Shown piece by piece: positions 1-11,879 of a stretch of DNA of 64,000 nt (the first letter of the stretch is position 1; each line of letters opens with the position of its first letter). Origin of the DNA: Onthophagus taurus. Its lineage: Eukaryota; Arthropoda; Insecta; Coleoptera; Scarabaeidae. Where the stretch lies: the NCBI RefSeq assembly GCF_036711975.1, contig NC_091971.1, forward strand, positions 20,157,501-20,221,500, in the 5' to 3' direction. The translations under genes were made by a program, and so were the position numbers. The notes under the pieces are model-generated. The model saw only the letters and a list, made by a program, of their open reading frames with translations, had not been told where the DNA came from and ran no database searches.

Positions 1-645
1 GAGGAATTTGATTTTTTAATAACTTTGTAAAATAACGATGACGTCCTACCATCGCAGGAGCACCATCTGTTGCACAAGCTAATATGATTTTCATCAAAAT
101 ATGTTTTCAGGCACTCATATATTGATTCATACTTTCATCTAATTGTATTGTGAATTCTCGTGTTTGAAGATCCACAATTAATTGATTTTCAACGTCATTA
201 ACCATTTCATTAATACTTCTTGATATAGTGTCATTACTCAAAGAAATCATCGACATAGTATTGTCTGGAGTAGCTGAAGTAATCTTAAGAATTTTCTTTA
301 TAACGGGTTTTAATAATTTTTCTCCAATGCTGTGAGGTTTTGCATTTTGAGCGATTATTCTTGTAATCTTGTAGGACAGTTCCACCACTTACTTACATTT
401 GAAGTATTTATTTTAAATACATCGGCTATTTTGCCTCTTTTGTCAAAATTTACTTTTAACATCTTAAAGTAATCAATATCTTTTCTTTCTTGTCAGGATA
501 TTTTCTATTTAAATGTTCAACATTCATTGGAAAACACTTGTTTCCATAGTAAACACATTGGCAGTTGGCTGTTATGAGGCGAGACAATAAAACCGAATTT
601 TATGTACTTAACAGAGTATTACCGGCACTTCTTTTTCGCAGACAT
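1..645 (-). pseudogene. Decayed hAT transposase gene of the SCAND3/ZBED type, N-terminal half
   Basis: On the minus strand a start codon at 645-643 opens a reading frame resembling the N-terminus of SCAND3/ZBED5/FAM200-like hAT-derived proteins. A lysine-rich start is followed by an FGF-I motif, a C-x2-[Y/C] zinc-finger remnant with a downstream H-L near 500-560, then an open stretch at 388-107. That stretch has the family signature: IGEKLLKPV, SLSNDTISRSINEM, and a D-E-S block. After a frameshift the minus strand over about 90-1 reads ACATDGAPAMVGRH, matching the TDGAPAM block around the second catalytic aspartate of hAT transposases. Stops and frameshifts separate the blocks, so this is a pseudogene. 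It continues beyond the left edge. Whether it was an active transposon or a domesticated-type copy cannot be told from half of it. Confidence 0.7.
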
Positions 646-963
646 TGTTGAACTATCATATTTCAATTAAAAAAAAATCAATCTTGTAAGTAATAATTAA
701 GAATTAACTTACCTCTGAGGAACAGACAAAAGTGAGAATAAGCGAACTTGTTATTTAATATGCTTATACAAGAAAGTGTCGGAACACAACTCAATAAACA
801 ATAATAAAACTAAACAAAGCACTGAATGTCTGCAACTAGTTTAGAACGTAATATACATAAAACAAATTGACGCGACAGAAAAAGGGGATACACAGAAAGT
901 ACCCATACGTTTCTTTAATGCTTTTGGAGTTTTCTTTAAAATAAATGCACATATATTCTAAAT

Positions 964-2910
964 TAGTGATGGAACGTGATTTTGCGAAAAGCCGGCAAAT
1001 CTATCCGGCCAATATGGTTATAATTTCTGGTACATTTCTGAAGTGATACCCTACATTGCCACATTATTGCGATATTTGAATAAAAATGAATTAATAATTG
1101 GTGATATTTCCACAAGGATCCTTCAAGAAATTAATTGTATAGCAAATTTTGAAAAATATCGACGAAAATTTTATGCAAACTTCAAATATTGTTTTCTCAA
1201 AAACTAAAAGTTATTTTTCAAAACGTGTTGGTTCATTGGAAAGAGGACACTCTTATTAACACTTTGGGAACAAACTCAAAGAACAAACTCTTTTTCAAAC
1301 TCATATTTCAAGAAATGGATTTTATACGAATTTTTAAAACTTAATCGGCGAAAATTGCAAAATTCGAAAAAATTGTCGATCATTTCAAAAATTTATTTCT
1401 CAAGAACTGAAAGTGATTTTTCAAAACGGCTTTTTGCATTAAAAAGAGGACGCTTTAATTAATAATTGTTGATATTTCCACAAGGATCCTTCAAGAAATT
1501 AATTTTATAGCGAATTTTGAAAATTATCGATGAAAATTGCAACATCGAAAATTTTATCAAAACTTCAAATATTGTTTTCTCAAAAACTAAAAGGTATTTT
1601 TCAAAATGGGTTGGTTCACTGGAAAGAGGACACTTTTATTAACACTTTGGGAAATTTTCATACTCATGTTCCAAGAAATCGATTTTATACGAATTATTAA
1701 AATTTAATCGGCGAAAATTGCAAAATTCGAAAAAATTGTCGATTATTTCAAAAATTTATTTCTCAAAAACTAAAAGTTATTTTTCAAAACGGCGTGTTGC
1801 ATTAAAAAGAGGATACTTTAATTAATAATTGGTGATATTTCCACAAGGATCCTTCAAGAAATTAATTTTATAGCGAATTTTGAAAATTATCGATGAAAAT
1901 TTGGAACATCGAAAATTTTATCAAAACTTCTAATATTGTTTTCTCAAAAACTAAAAGTTATTTTTCAAAACGAGTTGGTTCATTGGAAAGAGGACACTTT
2001 TATTAACACTTTGGAAAATTTTCAAACTCATATTCCAAGAAATTGATTTTATACGAATTTTTAAAACTTAATCGGCGAAAATTGTAAAATTCGAAAAAAT
2101 TGTCGATTATTTCAAAAATTTATTTCTCGAAAACCAGAAGTGATTTTTCAAAACGCCTTTTTGCATTAAAAAGAGAGTACTTTAATTAATAATTGGTTAT
2201 ATTTCCACAAGGATCCTTCATGAAATTAATTTTATAGCGAATTTTGAAAATTATCGATGAAAATTGCAACATTGAAAATTTGATCAAAACTTCAAATATT
2301 GTCTTCTCAAAAACTAAAAGTTATTTTTCAAAACGGATTGGTTCATTGGAAAGAGGACACTTTTATTAACACTTTGGAAAATTTTCAAACTCATATTTCA
2401 AGAAATGGATTTTATACGAATTTTTAAAACTTAATCGCCGAAAATTACAAAATTCGAAAAAATTTTCGATTATTTCAAAAATTTATTTCTCAAAAACTAA
2501 AAGTGATTTTTCAAAACGGCTTGTTGCATTAAAAAGAGAATACTTTAATTAATAATTGGTGATATTTCCACAAGGATCCTTCAAGAAATTAATTTTATAG
2601 CGAATTTTGAAAATTATCGATGAAAATTGCAACATCGAAAATTTTATCAAAACTTCAAGTATTGTCTTCTCAAAAACTAAAAGTTATTTTTCAAAACGGA
2701 TTGGTTCATTGGAAAGAGGACACTTTTATTAACACTTTGGAAAATTTTCAAACTCATATTCCAAGAAATTGATTTTATACGAATTTTTAAAACTTAATCG
2801 GCGAAAATTGCAAAATTCGAAAAAATTATTTCAAAAATTTATTTCTAGAGAACTAAAAGTGATTTTTCAAAACGGCTTTCGGCATTAAGAAGAGGATACT
2901 TTAATTAATA
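964..2910 (+). mobile_element. Satellite-bearing hAT-like element, copy 1 (3' truncated)
   Basis: The left end begins TAGTGATGGAACG, the same terminal sequence as the complete copy at 49201. It is followed by CCGG-containing subterminal repeats and a short unique segment. From about 1090 to 2905 the element is a tandem array of about 365-bp units, each made of two related half-units of about 185 bp. One half-unit contains GGATCCTTCAAGAAATT; the other contains TTTTATACGAATTTTTAAAA. Five dimeric units are visible, with the BamHI-like GGATCC marker near 1117, 1485, 1848, 2211 and 2575. The right end carrying the hAT dimerisation-domain remnant and terminal inverted repeat, present in the other copies, is missing, so this copy is truncated. 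No long reading frame exists inside. Confidence 0.75.
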
Positions 2911-3221
2911 ATAGAAATAATGAAACAATAAATTAATAAATGCCTATATTGCCCACGTGGAGAAACGCTGGTGTAATATAATATATTAATAATTGGAGTA
3001 AAAAATTTATTGATATTTTCCATCGCATATGGGAGGTTTTCGCTCATATGAATCATTTTTAATTTAACAACACAATTTTATTTAGAACTTTCAGTAATAA
3101 AACTTCACACAAAAATGTTTAAAAATCGGGAAATGTACTTTGTTGTTTAACATTAAAGTGTAATAGCGACCTATAATATATATATTCAGTTGATATATAT
3201 GTAATTATAATTATCTTTTAG

Positions 3222-3461
3222 GATTCTAAACTACATGAAAGCGATTCAAGTTCAGCTCTGAGTATGACTGATGATGTCTCGCAAACAATACCTGAAGAGG
3301 AAGAACATCAGGTTCGCGACGCAAACGATGATTACGAGGACGATGATAAAGATCGCGATTCGGCCGATAGTTTACCAGATTCGCCCATGTTACAAAAGAC
3401 GGGTGGATTGCCGAACGATGGAAACATCTTCAGGGAAGTGGCTGTGACTGGAGGAGAGTGA
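3222..3461 (+). CDS. Terminal coding exon of an unrecognised acidic protein
   Basis: A splice acceptor (TATCTTTTAG) precedes 3222, and the frame from GATTCTAAACTACAT runs without a stop to TGA at 3459-3461, giving 79 codons. The in-frame ATG at 3264 is probably internal, because the open frame starts exactly at the acceptor. The peptide is strongly acidic and serine-rich (runs such as EEEEH and DDYEDDDKDRD), has no hydrophobic segment, and ends FREVAVTGGE. It looks like a disordered C-terminal tail of a larger protein whose upstream exons lie left of the window, or left of the repeats at 1-2910. GC content is clearly higher than in the flanks, supporting real coding sequence. I do not recognise the parent protein. 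A small independent ORF is the alternative. Confidence 0.6.
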   Translation, partial: DSKLHESDSSSALSMTDDVSQTIPEEEEHQVRDANDDYEDDDKDRDSADSLPDSPMLQKTGGLPNDGNIFREVAVTGGE

Positions 3462-5160
3462 TGATGATGATTGAATTGAGAAAAAAATGTGAAGAAAAAT
3501 CATAGGCTTACTTACAATAAAAGTGATACCAAGAAATGCGGGTTATACTGTGTGTCTTTGCAACTTTTGTTAATTATTAATTTAAAGAATTTTCAAAGAG
3601 GAGTGTATATTATGTATTTTTGTTCATCTAATGTCGACACTTGAAATGAAAACAGAAACGCGGATACTTATTAACTGAGTAATTTAATATAAAAAATGAA
3701 AGATTGAAAGGAAGGTAAAGGAGAGAACGCGACTAGAGTACTTAAAGATTATTATTACTATTATTTAACGATACCAAAGACTGTTTTTGTTTGTTACTAA
3801 TTGTTATTTGTTGTAAATAGACGATCGGACAAAATCAGTTTTTTTTCTTTAATTAGTTTCGGATAATGAAAAGAAAAGAAAATTTAACAAAATCGATAAT
3901 GCAATGGTGAGAAGTAGTAATAATCATATGATAATAAGAAATAATAATCAATAAAAACAACATTCTCCGTTGATTGTAGAAATTTGTTTAAATTACCTTG
4001 TAATTACATAATAATTCAATTAATCGCTATAGAAAAGTTGCTTTAAAAATAGATTAAATATGAATTTTGAGAGGATGAAACACAAACAAAAAGTTATCTT
4101 TATTAAATTAATAAAAATTATATTAAATTGTACCAAGTATCCGATTTTACCGTTGATTTCAATACTTTGGAATAGTGCGCGTTTACATTAATTTATTGCG
4201 TTTCTTAGAATGTTTTAATGCGAAAATGTGTCCTCTTTTATGTTTATTTTAATAAACCAGGTCCCAAAATTATTTTTATTTATTATACTTCTTACATATG
4301 TATATTATTTTAATGAAATTTTCAAAATCGGTCCCTTATATAGATTAAAATTATTAGTATCATACAAGCAGAGACTTACAAAAATGTTAATCCTTAGAAA
4401 TTTGCCGAACATAAAATGAAGTTGTACACGCAGATACTAAAAGTGCTTAAAGCTATTTGTAACTCAAAATGAAATGAAAACAGTTTAAAAAAGCTTTTTA
4501 ATGATAAAATCTACACCAAGTATTTTAAACTGTGTGATGAGTACTTTAATTTATATACAAATAATCTGTGATTAAACAAATAAGAGCATGATGATGAAGA
4601 AAAATATAAACTTAACTTTTAGTATTTGTATACTTATATAATAGCGAATATATTTGTAAAACGTGTAAAGATAAAAAAAACTTGGTTATAACTAAGGCGT
4701 TCGTTCTTTTGTATGCACTTTGATATTGAATGCCTGTTATAAAAATCAATTAAGTTGAGATATTAATTTAACATTAATTTTTTGATTGTGTGCGAAACGG
4801 TTTAAATTAATAGTTATAAATTAAATGCAGATTCTCGTTTTTTACGTCTTGTTTCGAGTCAGATTAATAAAAAAGAATTAGGTTATTGGGTTTAATTTTC
4901 TTAAAACAATAATTTGCGATTTTGTTCGGCAGTTGGAATCGCCGTTAATTTTAGTGAACGTGTGTGTACAAAAGCGATATTTAGTTCTAATTGTAAAATG
5001 GTACAACGATAGTAGTTAAAACAAAATATAAAACTATTAATGAAAAAAACAAGTTCGTAGAGTATAAGGCTGCAGAGGCCTAAGTAGCGTTTAAAAAACA
5101 GTGCTTTAGTGTGAATTAAATATTTCATTTTAAATTAATTTTTTTTGAAAATACATTAAA
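3462..5160 (+). other. Probable long AU-rich 3' UTR of the preceding exon
   Basis: About 1.7 kb of AT-rich DNA without a convincing reading frame or recognised repeat follows the stop codon. Several AATAAA polyadenylation signals occur, for example 3516-3521 and 3950-3955, with a further one near 4865, so alternative 3' ends are possible. A Pumilio-type TGTAAATA sits at 3812-3819. The UTR assignment is inferred from position and composition only; transcript reads would be needed to fix its end. Confidence 0.35.
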
Positions 5161-5671
5161 TGATTACATAGTACAAACAATTATGCCTTTATTTTCCTAC
5201 ACCTATTTCATCAAATTAATTATACTCATTTTATAACTACAAATAGTTTTATTATTTTTTAATTTATCATTTAAAAAAACTGGTAATGAAAAATTCTTTT
5301 ATTATCAAGTATTATATAATTATAATTAACAGTTAATAACAATATAGTTGTAAGCAATAAAATAAATTAATAGCTAAAGTTGTTTGAAATAATTATTTTA
5401 AATTATTATACATGGTTATTTACTTTAAATTTATCATTCCTGCATCAAGTTTAAACCATCTCTGCTTCAAATTTTTATCTTGTTTCTAAAAGGACATTTC
5501 TATACAAAGGCAAGTCTTCATTAAAACTGCGTCATATCTCTATCTGATCTTCATCAATACCATATTTAGGAATACATTAAATGGCGCATCTTCTTATTTA
5601 AAATAAAAGATCTTATTAGCAGCTAATGAGATAAAATATTGTGATATTTGAATAAAAATAAAGTCATAAAT

Positions 5672-6748
5672 CAAATACCTAGGGGTAATACTAGACAATA
5701 AATTAAACTGGAACTCCCACATAGTCAAGGTGAGGAAAAAAGCCATGATGGCTAATCAGATGCGACTTAGAAGTACTACGTAGCAATAATCAGACCCATG
5801 GTCACCTATGCCTCATTGGTTTGGTGGCCAAAAACAAATCATAAGACAGCACAACAACAGTTAGCACAAATCTAGCGGTTAGCATGTCTTAATATAACGG
5901 GTGCAATGAGATCTTGTGCGATAGCGGCTGCTCTTCAAGCCCTACTCGGTCTCACACCAATTCATTTATACATACAAAAGGAGGCAGCTTTAAGTGCCTT
6001 ATCACTAAAAATATTCTCTTCACTCAAGTTGATGCAGGATAACCTCAGAGGACATCTCGAAATCCTCAAGGACCCATATATCTAAACCACTTGATTGAAA
6101 TTAAAACGGACCTTATACTGACCGTATATAATTTCGAGCAGTCGTATAAGGTTACATTTAGACAGAACGGTGCATCCATAAACATATTCACAGACAGTCG
6201 GGCTGCTCTAAAAGTAATTCAGGCCTACACGTGTGATTCCGCACTGATCAGAGAGTGTACCAGCAACCTAAGAGAACTCGCTAGGGGCAACGATGTTACT
6301 CTATGGTGGGTTCCAAGTCACAAAGACATTGAGGGCAATGAAAAAGCGGAAAAGCTGGAAAAAGAGATTGGAGCCCAACCCGGCTGTGGATTACAACAAA
6401 GCCACTTAAAACAGGTAATCAATAGTTGGAAGGGCTTAAAGGTAGGCTTACGCTGGAAAGAACTTCCAGGTCACAGAATGACCTATGATAACTCCGGCGC
6501 AAAACAAAACCAAAGAAGTTTCTCAGTCGTTCACAGGCTTCTTGGCCGGCTATGCGCCCCTAAAATATCACCTCTTCTATATTGAACAAGCTAAGGATCA
6601 AACTTGTCGACTTTGCAACGACGAGTCAGAGACTGCTGAATATACTGTGTGAATGCGTCGCCAGAGGGCGCCTAAGACACAAAATTTTCTGTAAATTTTA
6701 CCTGACACCTACCGACATAAAAGAACAAGACCATGGAGCAATACTAAG
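5672..6748 (+). mobile_element. LINE A fragment with RNase H domain, 5' part
   Basis: The plus strand carries the C-terminal part of a non-LTR retrotransposon polyprotein, broken by stops and frameshifts. Near 5678-5760 a frame reads YLGVILDNKLNWNSHI, the usual segment after the reverse transcriptase palm. From 6091 to about 6560 there is an RNase H-like domain with TDSRAAL and the WVPSHKDIEGNEKA motif. A post-RNase H zinc knuckle remnant (DQTCRLCNDESETAEY, near 6590-6650) follows in another frame. The 3' part continues at 8043 after an inserted LINE B. A related copy lies at 56880-57465. The RNase H plus knuckle arrangement fits I/LOA/R1-type LINEs, but I cannot name the clade. Confidence 0.75.
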
Positions 6749-8042
6749 TATGCTCCTACCTAAATATGTACTTTATACTTGTACATACTTAGAAAATCGT
6801 CTACAGTCAGTTAAATTACCGAATTGTATATCTGCACCCTTGCTGCTGGAGAGGGGTGTGCCGCAGGGCTGTATATTGTGTTACCCAAATCTATAAATTT
6901 CTGTAATATTCATATGTATGCGGACGATACGCAGTTATACTTAAGTTTTGAAGTGGAAGAGTTAGATGATGCTTTGGTTAAGATCAATAATGATCTCGAA
7001 AGTTTATTTTGTTATGCTCGAATGCACTTTTTGAAATTGAATCCTGATAAAAGTTTAGTGATACTTTTTGAGAACTATAAAAAAGTCGAATTGTTGAGCG
7101 AATCGCTGTATATAACTATTAGTGGATCGTGCATATCGGTTACATCGTCAGCGCGGAATTTGGGACTTCTTATCGATAACAGTATTAAGAATCGCGGTCA
7201 TATTTCGAAAAAAAATTGGAGCTGCTTTTTGTAATCTGAAGTTGCTTTACCCTTATGCTTCCATTTTCCAGTTTAGGGGGTTCAGAACGCTTGTATGAGG
7301 TATATATTTGGCATTCGAAAATTTGATAGAATCTCACATAAATTATTGGTTTTGAACTTGCGTAACATGAAAAATCGTTGTATTCTGAGCTCCCTGATTC
7401 TCTTTCATTGGTTATTGCGGACAGGAGAACCATGTTATCTATTCAAAAAAGTGAGGTTTAGGAGTGATATTCACTCTATTAACATTAGAAATAGAAACTT
7501 GATAGCTCCTCCAGCCCATAGGACAGCTTTGTTTGAGAGATCTTGTAGCTATAACATTTACTTTAAATATAATAACCTGCCGGTAGAAATTAAAACTAAG
7601 GGTGTAGTGGCGTTCAGATGTGCTGTTTTCTTCTTGCTCTTCAATGAGCAATAATTGAGCTACTTTATGGCGTGACTTCTCTTGCAATGAGTCCTTTTTG
7701 AATTGAATTGTTATGATGTTATGGAATTGATACGGAACTTTTTCCTTGTTCTTGCGGAATTAATTAGGCTTAAGTAGGTTTTTAGTAATAGTTTTAAGCC
7801 ATTATTTCTACTGTTACTTTTAGTTTCTGTTCATTTTCTTTTTATTTTTTATAATTTTTTTTAAATCTTTTTAATTTGCAAGGTTCACTGTAAGAACAGG
7901 GAGTGTCATTGGCACTCATCTGAACTGCACCTTGAGGTTCTCCAATAATTAAGTATTTAGTTATTTGATAGGTTGTATTATAATAACATATGGATTATTT
8001 GTATTATTTCATTGGAGAATACAGGCGATTATTATTATTATC
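6749..8042 (+). mobile_element. LINE B, 5'-truncated Jockey-like element nested in LINE A
   Basis: This insert interrupts LINE A exactly where the related copy at 57350 is continuous. ACTAAG is repeated at both junctions (6743-6748 and 8043-8048), consistent with a short target-site duplication. Coding remnants are the reverse transcriptase segments LERGVPQGCI, with the MYADDTQLYLSF active-site block in a second frame (6824-7234), then a post-RT tail at 7295-7654 (PAHRTALFERSCSYN) that matches the tail of the LINE at 53940-56515. The 3' end is a short ATT-repeat tail near 8025-8042. Everything 5' of the RT palm is absent, so this is a dead-on-arrival copy. Confidence 0.72.
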
Positions 8043-8176
8043 ACTAAGGTTCATCAAGAACCTATATTTACCCTAAACCTTTGGAGGGCTTAAGTTATAA
8101 TAAATCTTATAGGATAGGTCGCGATGACGAGAGGGGCCGCTCCCCTCAGCCCGGCAGCAATAATAATAATAATAAG
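8043..8176 (+). mobile_element. LINE A, 3' end
   Basis: After the LINE B insert, the sequence resumes GGTTCATCAAGAACCTAT and runs to an AAT-repeat tail. It aligns by eye with the 3' end of the second LINE A copy (57355-57470), including the CCTAAACC and CGGCAGCAATAAT segments. This is the 3' untranslated end and simple-repeat tail of the element starting at 5672. Confidence 0.7.
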
Positions 8177-8315
8177 CCATAAACTTGTTGTAATTGGAAA
8201 ATTTAATTTCATTTATATCTGACAATGGTACTTTATGACTAGGTTATACTCAAGGTTTGCAGTTAACAAGATCTCTTTCTACTTACTTTCCTTGATTTTA
8301 CCTCCTTTGAAAGAA

Positions 8316-8880
8316 CTAAACCATAATTGAAAAAATTCCATCTATCACGCTATCATTAAGTGATTTCACCCATCTTTTTGAAAAGTATTTCCACCTAGAT
8401 TTCATCAACGTGAGGTTCTGTACTGTTAGGTATTCCCTAAAATTATTATATATTTTAATGGAATGGTAAAAGTAATGTCTTTGACCTACAGTCTTATTTA
8501 CGGGCGGTATAACAGCACGATTCTGAGATGCAATCCGAGTAGAGTAACCATGTAAGACAGTCGCCAAACGGTCCGGTGATTTTAAAATGTTATTCATAAT
8601 TGCTAAGGTGTATAACTGTTTAATAGTAAATAAGTCACACTCAGCAAACAACAGCGCCGTTGGAAAAGTACGGGGCCTATGCATCATTATTTTTGATTGG
8701 TTGTATAATTCCAAAGTAAAATATCTTAATAGTTTTGAAATCGCATACATGACGTAATCTTTTGAACATGTAAGTACTACGCCGAATCTTGTAAACCATT
8801 CTTGCAATATGAGCATTCCATCTCAAATGATTGTCAATTAATACACCCAAATAAAAGGGTGTATCCTCCAGAATAAATAT
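8316..8880 (-). mobile_element. LINE reverse-transcriptase C-terminal fragment
   Basis: Reading on the minus strand, 8875-8780 encodes YLGVLIDNHLRWNAHI, the standard segment just after the RT palm. A frameshift later, the open frame 8816-8316 encodes the thumb and tail of a Jockey-superfamily LINE (IMMHRPRTFPTALLFAECDL, then FYHSIKIYNNF). At least one frameshift breaks the protein. No endonuclease or palm remains here, and no terminal tail was identified with certainty. Confidence 0.65.
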
Positions 8881-8934
8881 TTTACATAAATGAAGTTAAT
8901 GTCTGTTTGTAATCTGAACCTGGACTATGATTGT

Positions 8935-9110
8935 AGTGGATAATGATATATTTGAACTAAAACTACAACTAACACTATCACTAGAACTAAGACTAGACAT
9001 AGAACTAGACAGTTTCGGGTCAACAAGTTCGAAGTCACTTCTGCTAGTGTAAGTTCTAGTTTTAGTTTAATTAACACCAGCCGTGAAAGCCTTCGTACTT
9101 ATAATCATAT
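8935..9110 (+). mobile_element. Fragment of Penelope-like element terminal region
   Basis: This stretch repeats the AACTAAAACTA/AACACTA blocks, CTTTCGGG-like sequence and the segment CCGTGAAAGCCTTCGTACTT found at the terminus of the Penelope-like element at 23405-23480, here in the opposite orientation. The AACTAAAACTA-type motif occurs first forward and then as its complement, so the fragment is partly self-complementary. No coding sequence is attached, so it is a solo terminal remnant. Confidence 0.6.
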
Positions 9111-10190
9111 ATTGCTTTTATGTTGTTTTATTTCGTTCTGTTTTATTATTATTTTATTTTGTAGTATACTTTATATTCTGATTGTGTATTCCATTTTCGA
9201 TGTGTTTTGATTCCATACGTTAAATAAAATATTTATTTTATATAAATATTGCAGAAGCGATGTATAATTTTTTATAAAGTGATTATGATTTCATGGTTCA
9301 TACCAGCAACATACGTACCTATAAAGCATTAATCGGCTTAAATCATCATACGTAGAATTCATTTACAATACAGGAATATCTCGATTCGTGTTCCACTTAA
9401 TTGGATCTCATGGTAACCGATTATCTGATCTACATGTGAGATGTGTAGGTGATGAATAGATGAATGTTTAGCCCCGTTTACACTAACAGCTATAATTTAT
9501 AACCTAGGAATCTCGCAAGGGAAAGCTAATTCGTTTCAGAACTTTCTTCCAATAATATTCTTTTTTAACAATCTTTGTCTTGATATATTGCTTCAAATTC
9601 TTGAAGGATAGAATTCTTGCAATTTAAAATCGGTCGTGCTATTCTATATATATTTGTTTCAAGTTCTTCTAATAATTAAATCCTTAATCTTTATTATCCT
9701 CTACTTTTCTTGCTGGCAACACCAAATTCTTATCAAAAATGTTATATTTTATTCTTTTAGTCTATGACAATAAAATACTGCTATTGCAAAAAATGTGAAA
9801 TAATATTTCAACTCATAACAAAATAAATACATATAAAGCAGCATCACATTTTTTACAATCAACAGAGGTTGCTTTTCGTTTACCATATTTGGAACAAAAT
9901 ACACCGCTTATGACTCTTTTTAGTTATCCCCAGTTTAGGTAGGAACCTTGATGGGAAATATCGCTCAATCAGTCTCAATGGAGAATGTTATTTGATTTGA
10001 TGGTTCCATATTGACAGTGTAAGGTGAAAAATTTGATTGACGATAAATATTGACGGAGTATTGATAAAAATCCGGATTTTCAGATTTACTCAGTGTAATA
10101 AACTCAACATTCAAAATTAAATACCTACTTTTATTTAATTATAACAATAACAAAACATGTCTATCAACACACTGAAAAACATATGTTATT
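9111..10190. other. AT-rich interval, no gene seen
   Basis: I found no reading frame with recognisable protein similarity and no clear tandem structure. The interval is plain AT-rich intergenic sequence or unrecognised old repeat. Confidence 0.4.
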
Positions 10191-10311
10191 TTAACCCTTT
10201 AACGAGCAAATTATTTTTTCGTTTTTAGAAACGATTTAGTTGTGGTAATGCGGCTATTTGACCTTATTGATAAGTGGTCTCTATAGAAGCCACTAACAGT
10301 TAAAGGGTTAA
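10191..10311. mobile_element. Short piggyBac-type MITE
   Basis: A perfect 13-bp inverted repeat, TTAACCCTTTAAC, bounds a 121-bp segment. Both ends start with TTAA followed by CCCT, which is the piggyBac target-site duplication and typical end sequence. There is no coding capacity. Chance is unlikely for a 13-bp perfect inverted repeat at this spacing, but no second copy was found in the window to confirm mobility. Confidence 0.5.
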
Positions 10312-10454
10312 CCCAGATGATTTGAAAACAGGTTTAATTCTTATTTTCTACATTACACTCAGTTCAGTTCAAGCCGTGCGCCTGTGAAGAAGTGGTGAAA
10401 ATGACCGACCCATTAAGGGGCGGCAAAGGAAAATTAACAGGAAAATTAATTGAT

Positions 10455-10560
10455 GAACTTTCCTTATACCGTATTTTCTCGAATGTAATCCGCACCTTTT
10501 TTACAAATTTTATGTGCTCTAAAATCAAATGCGGATTACAATCGGGTGCGGATTAGATTC
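10455..10560. repeat. Small inverted repeat, possible transposon end fragment
   Basis: TAATCCGCACC near 10486 recurs as its complement GGTGCGGATTA near 10545, with ATTTTCTCGAAT upstream. The layout resembles the ends of small DNA-transposon derivatives, but the unit is too short and degraded to classify. Confidence 0.25.
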
Positions 10561-10799
10561 GCAGTCGTATAGTTGCAATTTGGAAAATAGTAAAATAAAA
10601 TCACATTATAACAATACCACTTTACTAAGGGTTTTAGAACGATATTTACATTTTTATGTATCATTTTCTTCCCATATTATGTCATCTTCGGATTATACAA
10701 AACTTGTCGCCTACACTCACTGAACAAGTTCAGCAGCTCCTTTAATTGCTCCCGGTTTTGTTAATTCTCGAGTTTGTTAATATACATATACATACACAG

Positions 10800-11570
10800 G
10801 TTGTAGTATGGATGTTATTCCACCAGGTATTATTATTGTGACAAGAAGTCTAAACCAAGGGCAATCATATGATTAATTAATATCCTTATTTAGTAATCTT
10901 CCTGGTTTACGACTCCATACTTGTCTTAATCATTACATCATCAGCTTTTCAATTATCCATCCTTTTTGTTGTGCCCTAACTAGGACGTCATTCGGGAAGT
11001 CTTTCAGGTTTCAGAATGGTTTTTTTCTCAATAGTAGTAAAGTCAGCAATTTTTCCCTATCACTTGTTACTGCTAGCATCAATGTGATGCGCAATTTTTC
11101 GCAACCTTTCGTTTATAAAGAAATTTCCCACACACCTCTTCTTTCCAGTGTGTAATTGGGTGGCATATCCAGATATACTACCATTTTGTGGACATTTACA
11201 GTTTGAGACAAATTGAAATTTTCTTGAGAATTATTAGGAGCTTTTGGGAAATTGTAGTTCTGCGCCTCAACGATAACACCATTCGGCGCATAAATCCTAC
11301 AGTCCAACCTTAGCTAGTATTAAAAATTTTTTAGTCCCTCCTTTCGTTTTTCTTGAGAGAACTAGAAAACTGCCTCGTCAATTTCATGAAATCGTCTCTT
11401 CTTTGGCCCGGTAAATTTTTTGCACGATGCCTCACAGTCTGCAATAGCTACCTGGTCTTTCCGCAACAGCCGCAACGTTACTCTCATTATCAGCAAAAAT
11501 TGTACCAGCTTTTCGATGTCCTTAACGCTAACTTAATAACATCTCTTTAAACTTTGCTGTAGAGAAGAAC
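10800..11570 (-). pseudogene. pogo/Tigger-like DDE transposase remnant
   Basis: Minus-strand frames in order match a pogo/Tigger (CENP-B-like) transposase. There is a DNA-binding segment near 11420-11350 (AKKRRFHEIDEAVF-type, with breaks). Then comes the block at 11307-11113 with YLDMPPNYTLERRGVWEIS, equivalent to the conserved DMP-NYT-KG region just after the first catalytic aspartate. Farther on are KKTILKPERLP near 11010 and VRAQQKGW near 10970, and finally IIPGGITSILQPV near 10830, the conserved GG-TS-LQP block of this family. The usual DE residues before DMP read HK, so the first catalytic site is lost. Several frameshifts and stops make it non-functional. Confidence 0.68.
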
Positions 11571-11879
11571 CTTTTAGATTTTTGCTACTTTTTTTTTATA
11601 ATTACGCTATTATATTTATAATTAAGCACACACCACGTTCGAGCTACTACGAGTGCAGTATATGAACGGAATTCGTGCTAGGCATAACTATTTATTTTTA
11701 AAATTATATTTATTTTCCAATTTTTTCTGGCTTGGTAAATTTAAAGTCCAGTCTAATAAAAACTCGTCGTAAGCAAGGTTTCTTTAGGTGCATCAGCGTC
11801 AGTCAACGGAAAAAATATATATTTATGGTTAACAACAAGCATCGCATCGTTTTGGTGTTGTCGAATTGCTCAAAGAAAG

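Noticed and set aside
964..2910. CRISPR-like or LTR-like interpretation of the regular repeats
   Set aside because: Units are contiguous, about 365 bp long and without spacers; the ends are short inverted repeats of hAT type, not long direct repeats.
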